A DNA stretch of 64,000 bases from Procambarus clarkii. Its lineage: Eukaryota; Arthropoda; Malacostraca; Decapoda; Cambaridae. The stretch lies in the NCBI RefSeq assembly GCF_040958095.1, contig NC_091230.1:14443038-14507037 (forward strand), given 5' to 3'. Under the pieces are notes generated by a model. That model did no database searches and had not been told where the DNA came from. It saw only the letters and a program-made list of their open reading frames with translations. Shown here in pieces: positions 63,151-64,000 of this stretch (position 1 is its first letter; every line of letters starts with the position of its first letter). Made by a program: the position numbers and the translations under genes.

Positions 63151-63574
63151 TATACAATAATTGTCAGCGCATCTTCCGAGCAACAAGGACAGCTACACAG
63201 TATCTCTTAGAATTACGTAGGTAAGCAACAAATGTAACGTATTTGTTTACTACAATGTCGGTGCTGGCTGTAGAAGTTGAAAAAACATTGTTTTACTTCG
63301 AAATATACTAATTTTATAAGAAAATTCGACGTAAATAGGAGGCAGTAGAGCTCCGATAAGCCAGCGCTAAATCTTCAATATGAAGAATGTTGCTGCTCTC
63401 TGGTTGGCCAAACGAAACACAGTAGTGACCTCTATCGGCACGCAGGTGAACCAACAAATTTCTTCCTAAGTGGACCTTATTGAATCGCACCTAAGCATCT
63501 TCTTAGGGCGCACTTAGGAACTTTCGTAGCAAACCCACTTACGAAGAAATACACAGAGCTTCCTGAATCTAGGT

Positions 63575-64000
63575 CCTGGTTGTTTTCCTGGGGTTTTTGT
63601 GCTTCTGCTCTTTCTTCCTGCCTCCTCTGCAGCAGGGGTGTTCTGCATGTGTTCTTGGGCATTTTTCAGCCTGTGTCCTGTAATGTGCTTCTTTGTCTCG
63701 GTCTATTGCAGTTGTTCGTACCCCTTGGTTCGGGTACTGTTCTGGCGGCGACCCTTCCGCCTTCTTTGGTTTCCTAGCTTGCCCTGCCATTTTTTTTTTT
63801 TTTTTTTTTGGGGGGGGGGGTCTTGCGATGTCTCGCGTCGGACCCGTCGTTTCTGAACTCCTGACGGGCTTGCATGCTTTGGGGAGTTTTTCTGTTCGGC
63901 AGACGTTCCATCTCCTTGTGCCGCCTGGGTTTCGGTGGTCGCCCCCAAGATCTTCCCGCGGCTCTGCCTTTTCCTGGGCTCGGAGGGGCCTTGTCGGGGC
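63575..64000 (+). mobile_element. A-poor interspersed repeat, copy B, right part
   Basis: Composition returns to T/G/C-rich at 63575 and continues to the window edge, with a T run then G run at 63790-63820. I read it as the continuation of the repeat left of the insertion at 60508. No domain is recognised. Confidence 0.5.

Larger units (their letters stand above)
60508..63574. mobile_element. ~3.07-kb insertion with imperfect inverted termini
   Basis: AT-rich DNA abruptly replaces the A-poor repeat at 60508 and ends at 63574, where A-poor sequence resumes. The left end GGCCGGATTCAGGAAGG and the reverse complement of the right end ACCTAGATTCAGGAAGC share GATTCAGGAAG. CCTGG occurs at 60503-60507 and 63575-63579, a candidate 5-bp target duplication. 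Both subterminal regions contain CTTAG and GTAAGT blocks. I see no transposase; the interior is filled with LINE 3' pieces and AT-rich sequence. Likely a non-autonomous DNA transposon hosting later insertions. Confidence 0.55.

Overview
The window looks like intergenic and intronic nuclear DNA of a decapod crustacean, most likely a freshwater crayfish or close relative. I infer this from the repeat landscape: tRNA-derived SINEs with a shared GGCCTGGTCGAGGACCGGG tail, CR1/L2/Jockey-type LINE pieces, Tigger-type DNA transposons, long (TG)n, (GATA)n and (TA)n tracts, and very abundant minisatellites. No prokaryotic gene structure, rRNA or free-standing tRNA gene is visible. By my rough count about one eighth of the window is tandem repeat.

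Layout. 1-4.6 kb: simple repeats, a 29-bp minisatellite and reverse-strand LINE pieces, one with a 10-bp target duplication. 5.3-7.2 kb: 16-, 21- and 24-bp arrays back to back. 8.1-9.7 kb: a foldback MITE, a Thr-tRNA-type SINE and a tRNA-like foldback. 10.5-13.3 kb: a 31-bp array, then a 36-bp array grown inside a LINE 3' tail. 14-16 kb: a 43-bp CRE/E-box repeat, a second SINE family and a CR1-like LINE end. 16.5-28 kb: mostly sparse sequence with a 41-bp array and a long perfect-arm foldback. 28-37 kb: foldbacks, a 37-bp array, a third SINE family and copies of a ~200-bp MITE-like family. 37-47 kb: densely nested LINEs, including one hit by a 184-bp (CAA)n-tailed insertion with a 15-bp target duplication, and a 1.9-kb 27-bp minisatellite.

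The only host gene I can defend is on the + strand. Three phase-compatible exons (50859-50975, 52937-53899, 56474-56553) encode a protein with tandem helix-hairpin-helix motifs followed by a long acidic, low-complexity region and a basic segment. Both ends of the gene lie outside what I can identify. A composite ETS/YY1-like promoter motif at 47398-47416 could be its start. Its introns hold SINEs, a 26-bp perfect palindrome and part of an A-poor interspersed repeat.

From 54.2 kb to the end, an A-poor, T/G/C-rich repeat of unknown class dominates. It is present as two diverged copies, accompanied by three copies of a ~200-bp leader module. The second copy is interrupted at 60508-63574 by a ~3.07-kb AT-rich insertion whose ends resemble those of the foldback MITE at 8151. 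Many long reading frames here and in the minisatellites are open on both strands only because of base composition or repeat period, and I have not called them as genes.
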